A stretch of DNA of 64,000 nt, from NCBI GenBank assembly GCA_026075535.2, contig AP026543.1, positions 7,502,001 to 7,566,000 of the forward strand, read 5' to 3'. Shown piece by piece: positions 9,966-19,621 of the stretch. The stretch's first letter is position 1. Each line of letters opens with the position of its first letter. The DNA comes from Tricholoma matsutake. Its lineage: Eukaryota > Basidiomycota > Agaricomycetes > Agaricales > Tricholomataceae. The translations under genes and the position numbers were made by a program. Below the pieces are notes generated by a model. The model worked only from the letters and a program-made list of their open reading frames with translations. It ran no database searches and was not told where the DNA came from.

Positions 9966-11598
9966 TTACGTTGAAAAATCACCAGGCAAGCTCCCACTGC
10001 TACTCTCGTCAAACATTACCTCAAAGTCCTGCACCGTATTCGGTAAGGAGTTGATGTAACTGGCTGTCTCTTCAAGTATCTCGCCACCGTGCGTGACCGC
10101 ATCCAGGGCGTACCCTGATGATGGTATACGCATAGATAATTCATCCTCACTTTCGTCTTCTGTTGCAGAGTCAACTGGATCCAAAGGGACGAGGCCGCAA
10201 ACATTAGTCATGACCATATTGCGTAAGGTCATGTCTTGAATAGGAACAGGGGACAGCTCATCGGATAAAGTTCGACGAGTTGGGCAGCCCGCCAAAGGGA
10301 AGTCATTCCGGTGAGACGAATTTTCGGTTTGCCTGATTTGTTTATCTCATCAGCAGAGCACATAAAGCATGGACGTACACGCACTGGACTCTGATTCCTG
10401 GTTTATCATGATGAAAGTAGTCCAATATGCGCATCGACAGATTCAATTCTGTTTCAATTTGGCTCTGAGAACTTGGAACGATTTCCTCAAGCGTAGACTC
10501 GTCCTCCAGTGTACGTGTGGAGTTCACAAGTTGATCAGCACATTTCCGACGAGGAGATCTATGACGAGGCAGAATATGCTGGCTTTGAGAAGAATGAATA
10601 AAACCGTCAGAGTCAGAATTATCCACAACCATGTCGGGCTCTGGCAGGTAAGGAAGCCTGAATATGGAGGCTACAGGAAACAGATCGGTGAGCGCTTGCA
10701 GAGGCTGGATATTGACGTCTTGCGTCTGCGACGAAAGAACTGGTATCTGAGGAACCATGGGATCAGCGAAAGGATCCTTAAGCTCATTCCGCTCCTCATC
10801 ACGGTCCCACTCCCTACTACCGTCAAATACTTGGTTTCCCCCGCTCGTGGAAGTCTGACCATGAGGTTGAGCAGTGGCCAAGGCCAACACGTTCTCCTCT
10901 GAGTGATTGGATGGGACTAGCTCCTGCGTTGCACGTCCGGACGAGGCAATCCGGCGGGCTATCATGACAGGAGTGGGAAGCGAATTCACCACATTCGAAT
11001 GAGGTAACAGTCGAGAGACAGCGGGAGTCAAAGGATCAGGTTGTACATGCATAGTAGAGTGCTTCTTACTTGGTCGTATAGTTGGTGGAGGTGTATGTAC
11101 TGAATCATCATCAAGACTTGTCGCCATGTAGGAAGATGAACTGTCAATACCGTTGATCGGCCTAATGAAACTACAATCACCACTCGTCGCCTGGCGTACG
11201 GTAGAAGGGGATTTTACTTCAGTATTTGCAGGGAAGTTCTTGTTTGCGAGGTCTATGTCGGATGACAACGGTAAGAGTAAATTTCCTGACAGAGGGGCCG
11301 AAGCAGACGGTCGAAAGGGATGCGAAGCCGTTCGACCCACACTTGAAGATGTCTTTTTTGAAATAGAGATCTGCGTCTTTGTACGAGAAGCCTCGTCAAT
11401 AGCTAGCTTTTGCCGAGTGCTAGGTTTCCCAAGCCCTTTCGCATCTTCAGTCTGGCTAGTCTGTGGGCGTTTTCGTTTAGCAGTGGAAGGAACAAGTAAG
11501 GAACTCTGCTTGTGGTTTCTAGTAGAACTAACACGGCGAAAGTAGCTGGTGATGGGCTCCTCCACAGCAAGCCCGTGTGGCATATGACACTGATTCAA
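9966..11598 (-). CDS. Unknown Ser/Thr-rich protein with PIP-box-like motif
   Basis: Two exons, 11598-10379 and 10332-9966, joined by a 46-bp intron, give about 528 aa. I do not recognise the family. Residues around 14-22 read EEPITSYFRR. This fits the PCNA-interacting PIP-box pattern (Q-x-x-I-x-x-aromatic-aromatic) except for Glu in the Gln position. A basic KRKRP follows near residue 41, a possible nuclear signal. The rest is low-complexity and Ser/Thr/Pro-rich, with two SSQSQ clusters (HSSQSQ, PSSQSQ) that resemble SQ/TQ checkpoint-kinase sites. The start chosen is the first in-frame ATG; a second Met is five residues later. A role at replication or repair sites is inferred from these motifs and from the divergent dUTPase gene. 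Alternative: an unrelated disordered nuclear protein. Confidence 0.7.
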
Positions 11599-12273
11599 GG
11601 GAAGTCCAAGTCAACTCCAACCTTTGAACACGTCGGAGTCTGGACTTCACGCGGAGTTGACACGCTCAATTTGGAGCAATGCCGGTGTCTCTCTAGCCTG
11701 CCGAGAGACCACCGGCAACCGGCGTCCAGCCGAACGTCACAGTCGACCTCGCTGCCGTGATTTTGCAGCTCGAAACAGATTCTGCTTGGAAGAGCAGGTG
11801 CAAAATCATATAGTGAGGATGCTCTTGATATCATATATGGAATGGAATGTAAAAGAGGGCAATAGCGAGCGAGGATAATTAAATTCGTAGATTACACGAG
11901 CGAATAGTACGATGGTATAAGTAGTGGTGAAGAGGCACAGATGATCGATGATCCCGCCCACCCAGCGGCTCATCCTGCTCCGTGTCCGAACTGAGCTAAC
12001 GCTCAACTTCTCACCCAACATCTTACAGCTCGTCATCAGATCATGCTAGCTCAGCGAAAATTGAGCTTCCAATCCCCGTTCAAATTACCCGTAAGTAGCC
12101 TGTAAGTTCGACGTCGTCCTCAATCCTTGAACATAGCTCGAGTTGGTTGAAAGTGCAAATGAAAATGCGTGATAATCGATACTTAATGTGCTGTACCTAG
12201 AACTTGGGTCGAGCGGAGTTGACACGCTTTCTTATGTAAGTTTAGCTTGAAACGCGTCTTTGTTCCTTCCTCC
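11599..12273. promoter_or_regulatory. Divergent promoter region between the PIP-box-like gene and dUTPase
   Basis: The gap is 675 bp between two divergent starts. A 16-bp word GCGGAGTTGACACGCT occurs twice in the same orientation, at 11651-11666 (53 bp from the left ATG) and 12213-12228 (46 bp from the right ATG). ACGCGT, the MluI cell-cycle box bound by MBF-type factors in fungi, lies at 12252-12257, only 17 bp before the dUTPase ATG. Whether it is used cannot be seen. Confidence 0.45.
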
Positions 12274-13018
12274 ATGTCCGACGTATCACTATCGAAGAAG
12301 AGAAGAATGTCTACCACAAACTCAGTCGCAGATACAGAACCATCATCGTTCCTTCCTCCTGTCCCGAATCTTCTCGTTAAACGTTTGTCCGAAAAGGCCA
12401 AATTGCCAACACGGGGATCTCCTCTTTCTGCGGGATACGATCTGTACAGGTACACATGCTAGCAGTTGTGCTAGAACACAATTGACTCTCTTTCTCAGCG
12501 CAGAAAGAAAGCTTATTCCCGCCCACGGGAAAGCACTTGTTGATACACAGATATCTATTGCGGTCCCAGCGGGAACATATGGCCGCGTCGCGCCACGTAG
12601 TGGCCTCGGTTCGTCCATGTCTCTCTTTCAACCGATCGACGTTTGAAGATTCTAGAAAAGCATCAAAATTCATGATCGATACCGGAGCGGGTGTGATCGA
12701 CGCTGATTACAGAGGGGTCGTCTTTGTTCTTCTGTTCAATCTCTCTGACAAGGACTTCCAAGGTGTGTACCAAATGCTCCACTATATTCAAGTATCGTCT
12801 AATCTTGGAAACTTAAAGTAGAAGAAGGTGACCGGATAGCTCAACTCATCATCGAGAGGATTTATACCCCTGAACTACTAGAGGTCAACGTACGTATTCG
12901 TGATTTCCAGATGCAAGTTAATGCAATCTATACACTTCAGGACCTGGATGAAACTATTCGAGGAGCAGGTGGCTTTGGATCGACAGGTGGTCATGAGTCT
13001 CTTCCTGTTCCACCTTAG
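12274..13018 (+). CDS. dut1: dUTP diphosphatase (dUTPase)
   Basis: Five exons: 12274-12449, 12499-12608, 12661-12762, 12819-12889, 12941-13018; total 178 aa. All five trimeric dUTPase motifs are present: 1 [10 protein letters not shown], 2 PRSGL, 3 GVIDADYRG with the catalytic Asp, 4 [11 protein letters not shown], 5 [10 protein letters not shown]. The enzyme hydrolyses dUTP to dUMP and pyrophosphate, keeps uracil out of DNA and feeds dTMP synthesis. A short basic N-terminus (KKRRM) could direct it to the nucleus. ATG 12274 is the first ATG in frame. Length is normal for eukaryotic dUTPase. An MCB-like ACGCGT just upstream would fit S-phase expression, as known for yeast DUT1. Confidence 0.95.
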
Positions 13019-13251
13019 GATGCTGTCAGATAAACGACAGCACTAGTAGGTTTTATCCAGATACTACTCTTCGTATGATGTCTTGCGTTCCAGGGTTTTT
13101 GCAAGAGCCATGAAGGCTTTAATGAAAGTAGTGATACTAAGATATCTGATTCAGACTCGAAATTAAAACTCCCTGGTAACACAGGGAGACAATAATCCTT
13201 TCCATAAGCCCATTGCACACCTCATAATCATGTTACAACCCGCCCCATTTG

Positions 13252-13734
13252 TCAACGTCTTCTGTCAGCATCAACGACGTAGAAACCATCCAATGTGCGG
13301 GAAGCGTGGTTCAACAATTTTCGCCCAGAATCGTGCTGATCGGTGGATTCAAGAAGCTGCTGATTGCCGTATTGCTGGTCCACGTTCCGCTTGTCTCGAA
13401 GACCGTTGAGGTGGACGTTCCTCGTATCAACCGACTTCACGGCTTCGACCAGTCTGATAAGATCCTCCATTTCCCGTTTCAAAATGACATGTTCCTGCGT
13501 TCCAGCGGGAGGAGGTATAAGGGCAGAAAGCTCGTGGAGATGCGAGAGAGTCGCTGACGATATGGTAGGTGTGGGATAGGAGGAAAGGAAAGTGTTTACA
13601 GACCAAGTAGGTCTTACTGGGACTCCGCAAGAGTCCGTATCATGAGAAATAATCGAAGAACGATGATATGTACGAGGTTTTTTTTGTAAACTGACGTACG
13701 GTTGAGGCCGTAAGCACCGTCGAACGAACTGCAT
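13252..13734 (-). CDS. gatC: Mitochondrial Glu-tRNA(Gln) amidotransferase subunit C (GatC)
   Basis: A single exon of 160 aa. Residues from about 54 read PTWSVNTFLSSYP, then LHELSALIPPPAGT and MEDLIRLVEAVKSVDT, the pattern of fungal GatC. GatC joins GatA and GatB in converting Glu-tRNA(Gln) to Gln-tRNA(Gln) in mitochondria. The first 35 residues from the chosen Met (MQFVRRCLRPQP) are Arg/Ser-rich with no acidic residue, as expected of a presequence. The frame is open further upstream to a Met at 13857, but that would overlap the divergent neighbour, so 13734 is preferred. An apparent GT-AG intron in the presequence would break the frame and was not used. Confidence 0.75.
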   Translation of the reverse strand: MQFVRRCLRPQPYVSLQKKPRTYHRSSIISHDTDSCGVPVRPTWSVNTFLSSYPTPTISSATLSHLHELSALIPPPAGTQEHVILKREMEDLIRLVEAVKSVDTRNVHLNGLRDKRNVDQQYGNQQLLESTDQHDSGRKLLNHASRTLDGFYVVDADRRR

Positions 13735-13814
13735 GTTGGATGTTCGTTGTGTGCTGAGTTTGAATTTTTTCTTCCCGACCAAGCTTCTGGCGAATTCTGA
13801 ATCGATATCCAACC
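13735..13814. promoter_or_regulatory. 80-bp bidirectional promoter of two mitochondrial-translation genes
   Basis: The starts of gatC (minus) and the probable mS34 gene (plus) are only 80 bp apart if the chosen ATGs are right. No TATA box is obvious. The arrangement implies a shared promoter. Confidence 0.45.
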
Positions 13815-14259
13815 TTGGACATTTTTGCGATGTGGTGGACATCCATCCGATGTTCACCTTTTGTCGGGTCGTCGGAACTTCCTCGTGCTGTTCGAAACTT
13901 GCTTCCTAAGAAGTTACCTCCTTCACTTTCTTCTCGGCCAGGAAATCTTTACGAAGTCATCTCGCGCTGCCCGGGCGGGAGTGTGGGCAAAAAAGTGCAC
14001 CAATTTCGTTGGAGTGAAAAACAAATTCCAGACTCTTACTGGGTCGTAACTCGAGCTAAGTTCAAATGCGAAGGAAAGCATGGAAAGGCATGGGGTATGC
14101 TATACTGGAAAGGTTCGTTTACCGTCTATTTGCCTGTTGGGATCTCACGAGGTGTAAATTGTTTCAGACAAACTTGTCAGTACAAAGGAGGAGCGGATAC
14201 GGGGTGCACTGAAGTATACATGGAAGGAGGGTCATTCTGTAGCGAGGACGAGTGTATGA
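13815..14259 (+). CDS. mrps34: Probable mitochondrial ribosomal small-subunit protein mS34
   Basis: Two exons, 13815-14112 and 14168-14259, give 129 aa. The core LYEVISRCPGGSVGKKV, a YWVVTRAKFK stretch and KHGKAWGMLYWK resemble MRP-S34 proteins, in which xxWxVTRxK and HGKAWG-type blocks are conserved. The second exon gives KDKLVSTKEERIRGALKYTW, a basic tail. The N-terminus is rich in Arg, Ser and Leu, as expected for import. ATG 13815 opens the frame, and a Met five codons later is an alternative. Its head-to-head partner is another mitochondrial translation gene. Assignment rests on remembered motif similarity, so moderate confidence. Confidence 0.6.
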
Positions 14260-14596
14260 CGTACTCTCAGTTCTGAATCGTTACGCTCACCGCCTGTTTT
14301 CAGTAACCTGGATTTATTTTACCGTCTTCTCAATGATGCATGGAATCGTCCTGCGACAACCGACCTCTGGATGGATGGAAATAGTTGCATTGCTAGCCAC
14401 GCTAGCGCATCTTATTACAGTAAGATAGAGGGCCCTGTCAAGTGTAGGACGGGTAAAATTGCGGTGGCCTACACCGTCCCCTTGCGGACTTGGTTGCAAG
14501 TAGCGGTACTTATCATTGCTTAGGCGCGGTAGGGTAGATACAGTAGAAACAACGTGGTATACAATCAAGCCCACGTTCTCTTCGTCCGATTCAGTT

Positions 14597-15715
14597 TCAA
14601 ACTCCGCGGTAGGTGGATATCTGTGTTGTGAGACGAACGACCTGGCCGGGTGTAAATTCGGTCATGCAAGAGTCGTCACTGTAGTCCATGTAGTTGCCTA
14701 ACAAAAACAATTTGTCAACAATCATTACCTTGGTCAAGGAATTAGTACGTACGGATGGGATCGACACCTGAAGTACTGCAGGAGTGACGGCCAATTGGAC
14801 AGCCGGAAGCGGGAGAGGCCTCATAAGGTGTGTCGTCGACAAAATCACCAGGGGGGTTACAGCCACCCTGAAATGTGTGGAACAACCCAACCCAATGACC
14901 AGCTTCGTGAGTGAGAGTGTGACCTAAGTTGTACGGAACAGTTGTGCCTCCCGGAAGTGTTGAATAGCGCACAACAACACCATCATCTGTAGGGTTACCA
15001 GAGTATGATGAAGGGAAAGTGGCATAGCCAAGAAGGCCAGCACCAGAACCAGAGACAAAGCTGAGGTTGAATGTCAACAAGAACCTAGAATATTCGGAAG
15101 TACAACAAACCCCACTGTGTAAACATTCAGATCCTTGGCAGTACCCTGTCGAAGTGCCTTCTTCATGGCAGTTTGTTGAGGAGTGCGAGGACCCGCGTTG
15201 TTGAACCAGTCAACATTGATGGTACGAGTGGTGCCTGCGAGAATCCATGAGATGCCCGTCTTGCTATTGCCATAAGCAGTGTTGATGACGCTGATCTGCC
15301 TTGCGATCTGCGAGTCCCTGCCATCAACATCAGGCAGATTCACCGACTTTCTGAGTGTAGCACTGACGGGACATTTCCTCCAGCCAGCGTAGTATCCTTG
15401 CTAACAACATGGAAATAGACCTGTAAGGAGTCAACAACCACGTTCATTGAAGGTCACACTAGATTACTTACGTTGAGTGTAACCGCAGCCGCAGAGAAGT
15501 TCGCCGAAATAACCTTGTGTTCTTGAAAGTACTTCTCGTTCGCAATGATGTCCGCGTCGTCCATGACTGTCCCACAAGTCCTGACATACACAGTGAATAC
15601 TAGGATTCCATGAGGAGATCACAAGTCATTACCTCTGCCTGTGGGTAGCATTGAATGGACTTCCGAAGACTGCGGAAGCACCGAGAAGGACAGCGAGAGC
15701 AACAGAAGCGAACAT
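14597..15715 (-). CDS. Secreted zinc metalloprotease, M43 (pappalysin-like) family
   Basis: Six exons: 15715-15633, 15580-15472, 15420-15368, 15317-15111, 15060-14753, 14697-14597; 286 aa. The first 18 residues (MFASVALAVLLGASAVFG) form a signal peptide. The zinc site HTLTHEAGHWVGLFHTF matches HExxHxxGxxH with the M43 spacing. A Met-turn (NYMDYSDDSC) and paired Cys residues (GCNPPGD, SGCPIG, HSC) are present. This is the usual architecture of secreted M43B proteases of fungi, which degrade extracellular protein. A possible 17-bp intron at the third junction is too short; the 50-bp intron ending at 15318 keeps frame and restores the family sequence GGNVPDSQIA. No propeptide-processing site was verified. 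Confidence 0.9.
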
Positions 15716-17604
15716 GTACCTCTGAGGCGGGGATGAGAAGTGCGAAGTCCATACAAATTTGCGGTCATTTATAGAAAAAAAGAGACACTTCGCAGAAGCA
15801 TGGGCAATCCGTCCTGTGAAAAAGCATTCAACGTGTTGGGTACATATGGTTCAACTTTTGGGATATCAGGGAATAATCGAACTATGATGATAGGAGAGGG
15901 CACAGAAGACGCACCTCGCGTGACAGAAGTAGGCTGTAAGGGGAGTTGTAAGAGAGAAGAGAGTAATGCAGAACAACTACGTAATGCTTGAGGGTCATTG
16001 CTGAAATAGCCTATACTAGCGATACGCTATTCAGTCTGCCACACGTAAACGATGTGAGCACTCTTGAGTCTTGAATCTCACAGCAAAGAGGATCGCCAGT
16101 ATGTCACAGGCCATGTGTGGGTTGAGAAGATAGATCTGCAGTTTTTCAGGTAAGGTATGCGATCCCTGTCTTTGAAATTGGGTTATGAAAGACCACGTCG
16201 AGCCATTGTCCAGTTCGAATCCCATCAGACGAAGGCAGGCAGCGGGAATTCCACAAATGGAGTATTCGAGGGCATCGACAGTAGAAAATTTTAGTTCAGA
16301 TTACTTATAAAACTGAACTTGGAAAGTAATTATAACGTTTAGGAACCAGAATTATTATTATTACATAATTATTAATACGTTAAGCAACGCTGCAATCGTG
16401 GTGGCGCACATGGCTCACGGGTGCATGCGGGAGCGGGCGGCAGTGGCAGTGACACTTTTGTACTATACAAGCTTATACAAGTTACTTAGAATGACTAGGA
16501 CCAACGTCGCGTGCGAGTAGGGGCAATTTCACTCATAACCCGGACCGTGTGCCACATGCTAAAAGTGAACTTAGTTAACTCGCGTTAATGTGAGTTCAAG
16601 TTTATTAATTATTACCCGGACGTTCATTTTCCTAGTCCGGAAAAAAAACTGAACTGAAAATTCCTATACTGTCGAAGTCTTGTAGACCGTAATAAATCTC
16701 CCTTTCCACAAATTTCATTTGGAAAGGTCCGGAGGTGTTTTCGACGGACAGATTTATGTTTAGATGATGTATTTACGATACTTCCTCGCCAGGAACATGT
16801 TTCACTTTCAGTAGTATTTTGATTCCACTGAGCTCGGCAGACACGTTTCTTGGCAAAATTTCGCAATTTGCCGAAAATATGAGCTCTCTCGACGTCGACG
16901 CGCTCGAATGTATAGTCGACCCCACTAGCTACACGCGCTGCGGAATTACACTATATGCTCGCCTCCTGATTTATCTTGGATTTATCAGTAACTCCTAATG
17001 AGGATCTCTTGAGTATTAACTCAAGTCTTTTCTTGAGAAATGTCGACCAACCCAGAATCAGCTTAATAAACGTTCTCAACGCTTCATACGGCTTGCATAA
17101 TATAGGGTTATGGGTTTTAAAAAAGTATTTATGTCAGCAGTGGGGGCAAGTGCAAATGGTTCTTGCAAGTGGACAGATGTTCTCTTCCTTCATGTGCATT
17201 TGATGGGATCAAACTGGACAAATCGAGTGTAGAACCCTCGACTCTTATCATGTGGCCAAGAGGAAATGGGTCACGGGAGAAGCACAATGTACACTCATAT
17301 AGTAGCAGGTGGTCCAAGATATGAGACCGCCGAAACTGGCAATTGAGTGTGCGCACCGAGAACTTCCCGCGCGAAGCTGTCAAGCGGCGAGAAGGTGTCA
17401 AGAAATTCGGGCAGACTTTGGCGGATCATATTACATAATAAATTGCCTGGCTGGGGAATTGCAACATTTACACTCCCCCATATGTCCTTGTGGACTCCAA
17501 CCAAAGTCCGCATACCCAAAATGAAGATCTCTGAGTATGACCACAGTCCGTGCAGAGTCTGTATGGAGTCCATGCAGACTTTGGTCAGACTCATGGAAAA
17601 CTGG
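15716..17604. other. Intergenic, AT-rich; no gene seen
   Basis: No coding region was recognised. The stretch near 16340-16380 is a simple AT-rich run (ATTATTATTATTACATAATT). From about 17.1 kb the sequence may be transposon-derived, since it abuts the truncated copia end, but it matches none of the other elements in the window. Confidence 0.5.
17556..17580. repeat. Short hairpin next to the truncated copia end
   Basis: AGTCTGTATGG and CCATGCAGACT are inverted copies with one mismatch, separated by 3 nt. It lies 25 bp outside the point where copia coding similarity stops. Confidence 0.6.
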
Positions 17605-17905
17605 CCCGCCCCTACAAATTTGTTTACCTTGAGGTACATCACCCCTGGGAATAAGTTTATTGACTCCCATGTCCTTCAGGGACTTCAATTCATCAAGATA
17701 CTCTGCCCGCCATCATTCTGCGTCCCCTGAATTCTTTGCCTCTTCCCAAGTTTTGGGTTCATCCTCAAATTGGAGTGACTCAGGATCAAAATCTGTCATC
17801 TCCAAAATTAAGGCTTGAAGTTGATGTGCCTGATCACCCAGGTTAAGGTTGTTGAATGATTGACGTAGTCCATCAATGATGTCATGATCATGATTTCCTG
17901 ATCGG
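17605..17905 (-). pseudogene. Copia pol, start of reverse transcriptase (truncated)
   Basis: Minus-strand reading gives PKTWEEAKNSGDAE, a TGA stop, then WRAEYLDELKSLKDMGV and IPRGDVPQGK. This is the well-known opening of the copia RVT_2 domain (W..A...E...L...G...LV). Similarity ends abruptly near 17605. It is the leftward continuation of the integrase piece at 24001. Confidence 0.85.
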
Positions 17906-17910
17906 GTGGC

Positions 17911-18336
17911 TGTAAGGGGACTAAGGGGGTGCCCTGTGTGTTTTTCCTATTTTTTATGTTCGTCCCATATTTTTCCCCACCTCATTTCCTTCTATTCTTC
18001 ATTTTCTATGATTTTTCCGGATTTTATTACTAATTTTCCCTTGCTATCATGTTTGTATATGTTGACACTTTTATATTTAGAGGCGGAGTACCCCTTCCGA
18101 CACATACCCCTTGGTATGATGTCATTCGGCGGCCTTGATCCGCCTATCTCCGCCTTTTTCTATTTTTAGGTTATATTTGATTTTTGTCGTCTTCACATAT
18201 ACTGGGCATCAGCAAGGGGATCCTTAGAGTTTTCTCTTCGGATTTCCCTTTGCTAGGTGCGCCCCCAATGCCTGTATTATGTAGTATAATTTTAACTTCG
18301 GATTTCCCTTTGCTAGAGGCTTAGGTTGCCCTTATA
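17911..18336 (+). repeat. 5' LTR of gypsy copy 1
   Basis: 426 bp, TGTAAGGG to CCCTTATA. It contains a TATATTTAG promoter-like box near 18070 and two copies of GGATTTCCCTTTGCTAG, near 18240 and 18299. I find no difference from the 3' LTR. Confidence 0.97.
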
Positions 18337-18338
18337 GT

Positions 18339-18348
18339 AGAAAACTCT
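18339..18348 (+). other. Candidate primer-binding site (self-priming type)
   Basis: AGAAAACTCT starts two bases after the 5' LTR, exactly where a PBS belongs. I recognise no tRNA 3' end. It is the perfect complement of AGAGTTTTCT inside the same LTR (18226-18235). This is the layout of self-primed Tf1/sushi-type chromoviruses, where the 5' end of the RNA folds back as primer. Confidence 0.45.
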
Positions 18349-18502
18349 CCCCTAAGGCCCGAAAATCGCGAACGCGCTGCCCAAAATAGGCAGGTACGGA
18401 CTGGACGACGCTTCCCAAAGCTCCACAGAGTCCCTACACACCGTTCCAGATACTCTCGCCTTTATTGCGCCGCCATTTTCGCCAAACGCGCTCCCTAGCG
18501 AC

Positions 18503-19621
18503 ATGGACGCATCAGAACGCTTCGACGCGCTTGAAAGCGACGTTTCCGGAATGCGCGCGCAAATCGACTCGCTTAAATCTACGATTGAAAACTTCGTTAG
18601 GACCCTCCAGGCTAACCCTACGACTAATAGTTCCCCCTTCACGACTCCAAGCGCACCCAACAACGATGTTTTGCCAAACGCGTCCACTAAGGAACGTGCC
18701 CAGATCAAACCGTCCCCCCCCACCGAATTTAATGGTGCACGTGCGCAGGGACGTGCATTCCTTAATTCCTGTGAGTTATACATTAGTCTCCAGTCGCATC
18801 AATTCGTCGATGAGGCTGCAAAAATTTATTGGGCCTTCACATACATGAAATCTGAACGCGCCTATCTCTATGTGGACCGTATCCTACGTCAAACTAAAGA
18901 ACTCGGTTCTCTACCTTTCTCCACTTGGGGTGACTTTCGAGCTGAGTTCGTACGCCACTTCTGCCCCCTCAATGAACGCCACCGAGCAGTGACACGACTT
19001 GAGTCATCCACTTACCACCAGGGACGTCGATCCGTGGACGACTATATCGATGAGTTCAAGGATTTGGTGGACATGGCAGGGTATGGGAGTGGGTTACCAG
19101 TGGTGGTGAAGTTCCGACGGGGGCTCAACCGAGAAATTCAGGACCAGATTGCACAGATGTTGGAAGGGCGCCCAGCGGACGATGATATCCTTGCTTGGTA
19201 TGAAGCTGCTTCACTCTGTGACGAGAACCGACTCACAAATGCGGCGTTTAATGCTGCATTCCGTGCTCCAACTACCACTCATACACCCTACACCTTCAAT
19301 CGAAGCCTCCCCCGCCCTAACCCCATTCCTGCTCGTCAAACTCCCACACCAGCCGTCAATATCCCAGTACCAATGGATGTTGATGCAGCCCGCAGCCGTG
19401 CACGTAAGTTGGATCTCTGCTACCGTTGTGGGGAACCTGGACACAGGGCCGGAGCGTGTCCCCATCGTCAGGATATCCGCATGCTCACCCCCGAGGGACG
19501 AGACGAACTCCTGCAAGATCTGTTGGCACTTGTAGATGTTGAGGAAGCGAAGGATCAAGTTGCAGAGGAGGTTAAGCTGGAAGTTGTAGAGGAGCAGGAT
19601 TTTCCTATTCGCAGCGAGTGA
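18503..19621 (+). CDS. gag: Gag of gypsy copy 1
   Basis: One open frame of 372 aa. An N-terminal coiled-coil-like region (FDALESDVSGMRAQIDSLKS) is followed by a Pro/Thr linker and the retrotransposon capsid domain (AKIYWAFTYMKSERA, FRAEFVRHFCP). Near residue 306 there is a CCHC zinc knuckle, CYRCGEPGHRAGAC. Gag forms the virus-like particle and packages RNA. The stop TGA (19619-19621) overlaps the start of the pol frame in GTGA, and pol lies in the -1 frame. The 166-bp leader before the ATG has no obvious function. Confidence 0.95.
   Translation: MDASERFDALESDVSGMRAQIDSLKSTIENFVRTLQANPTTNSSPFTTPSAPNNDVLPNASTKERAQIKPSPPTEFNGARAQGRAFLNSCELYISLQSHQFVDEAAKIYWAFTYMKSERAYLYVDRILRQTKELGSLPFSTWGDFRAEFVRHFCPLNERHRAVTRLESSTYHQGRRSVDDYIDEFKDLVDMAGYGSGLPVVVKFRRGLNREIQDQIAQMLEGRPADDDILAWYEAASLCDENRLTNAAFNAAFRAPTTTHTPYTFNRSLPRPNPIPARQTPTPAVNIPVPMDVDAARSRARKLDLCYRCGEPGHRAGACPHRQDIRMLTPEGRDELLQDLLALVDVEEAKDQVAEEVKLEVVEEQDFPIRSE

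Noticed and set aside
13629..13712. Intron inside the GatC presequence
   Set aside because: The GT-AG pair would shift the frame into the conserved domain, while the unspliced frame is open and presequence-like.
15351..15367. A 17-bp intron in the M43 protease gene
   Set aside because: It is too short to splice and leaves a stop. The 50-bp intron 15367-15318 restores the family sequence.
16200..16245. tRNA-like T-arm word CAGTTCGAATCCC
   Set aside because: No matching acceptor stem, D-arm or anticodon arm could be built from the preceding 70 bases.
18352..18783. Antisense open frame over the gag start of copy 1
   Set aside because: It overlaps leader and gag and has no recognisable domain. 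Its twin in copy 2 has the same origin.
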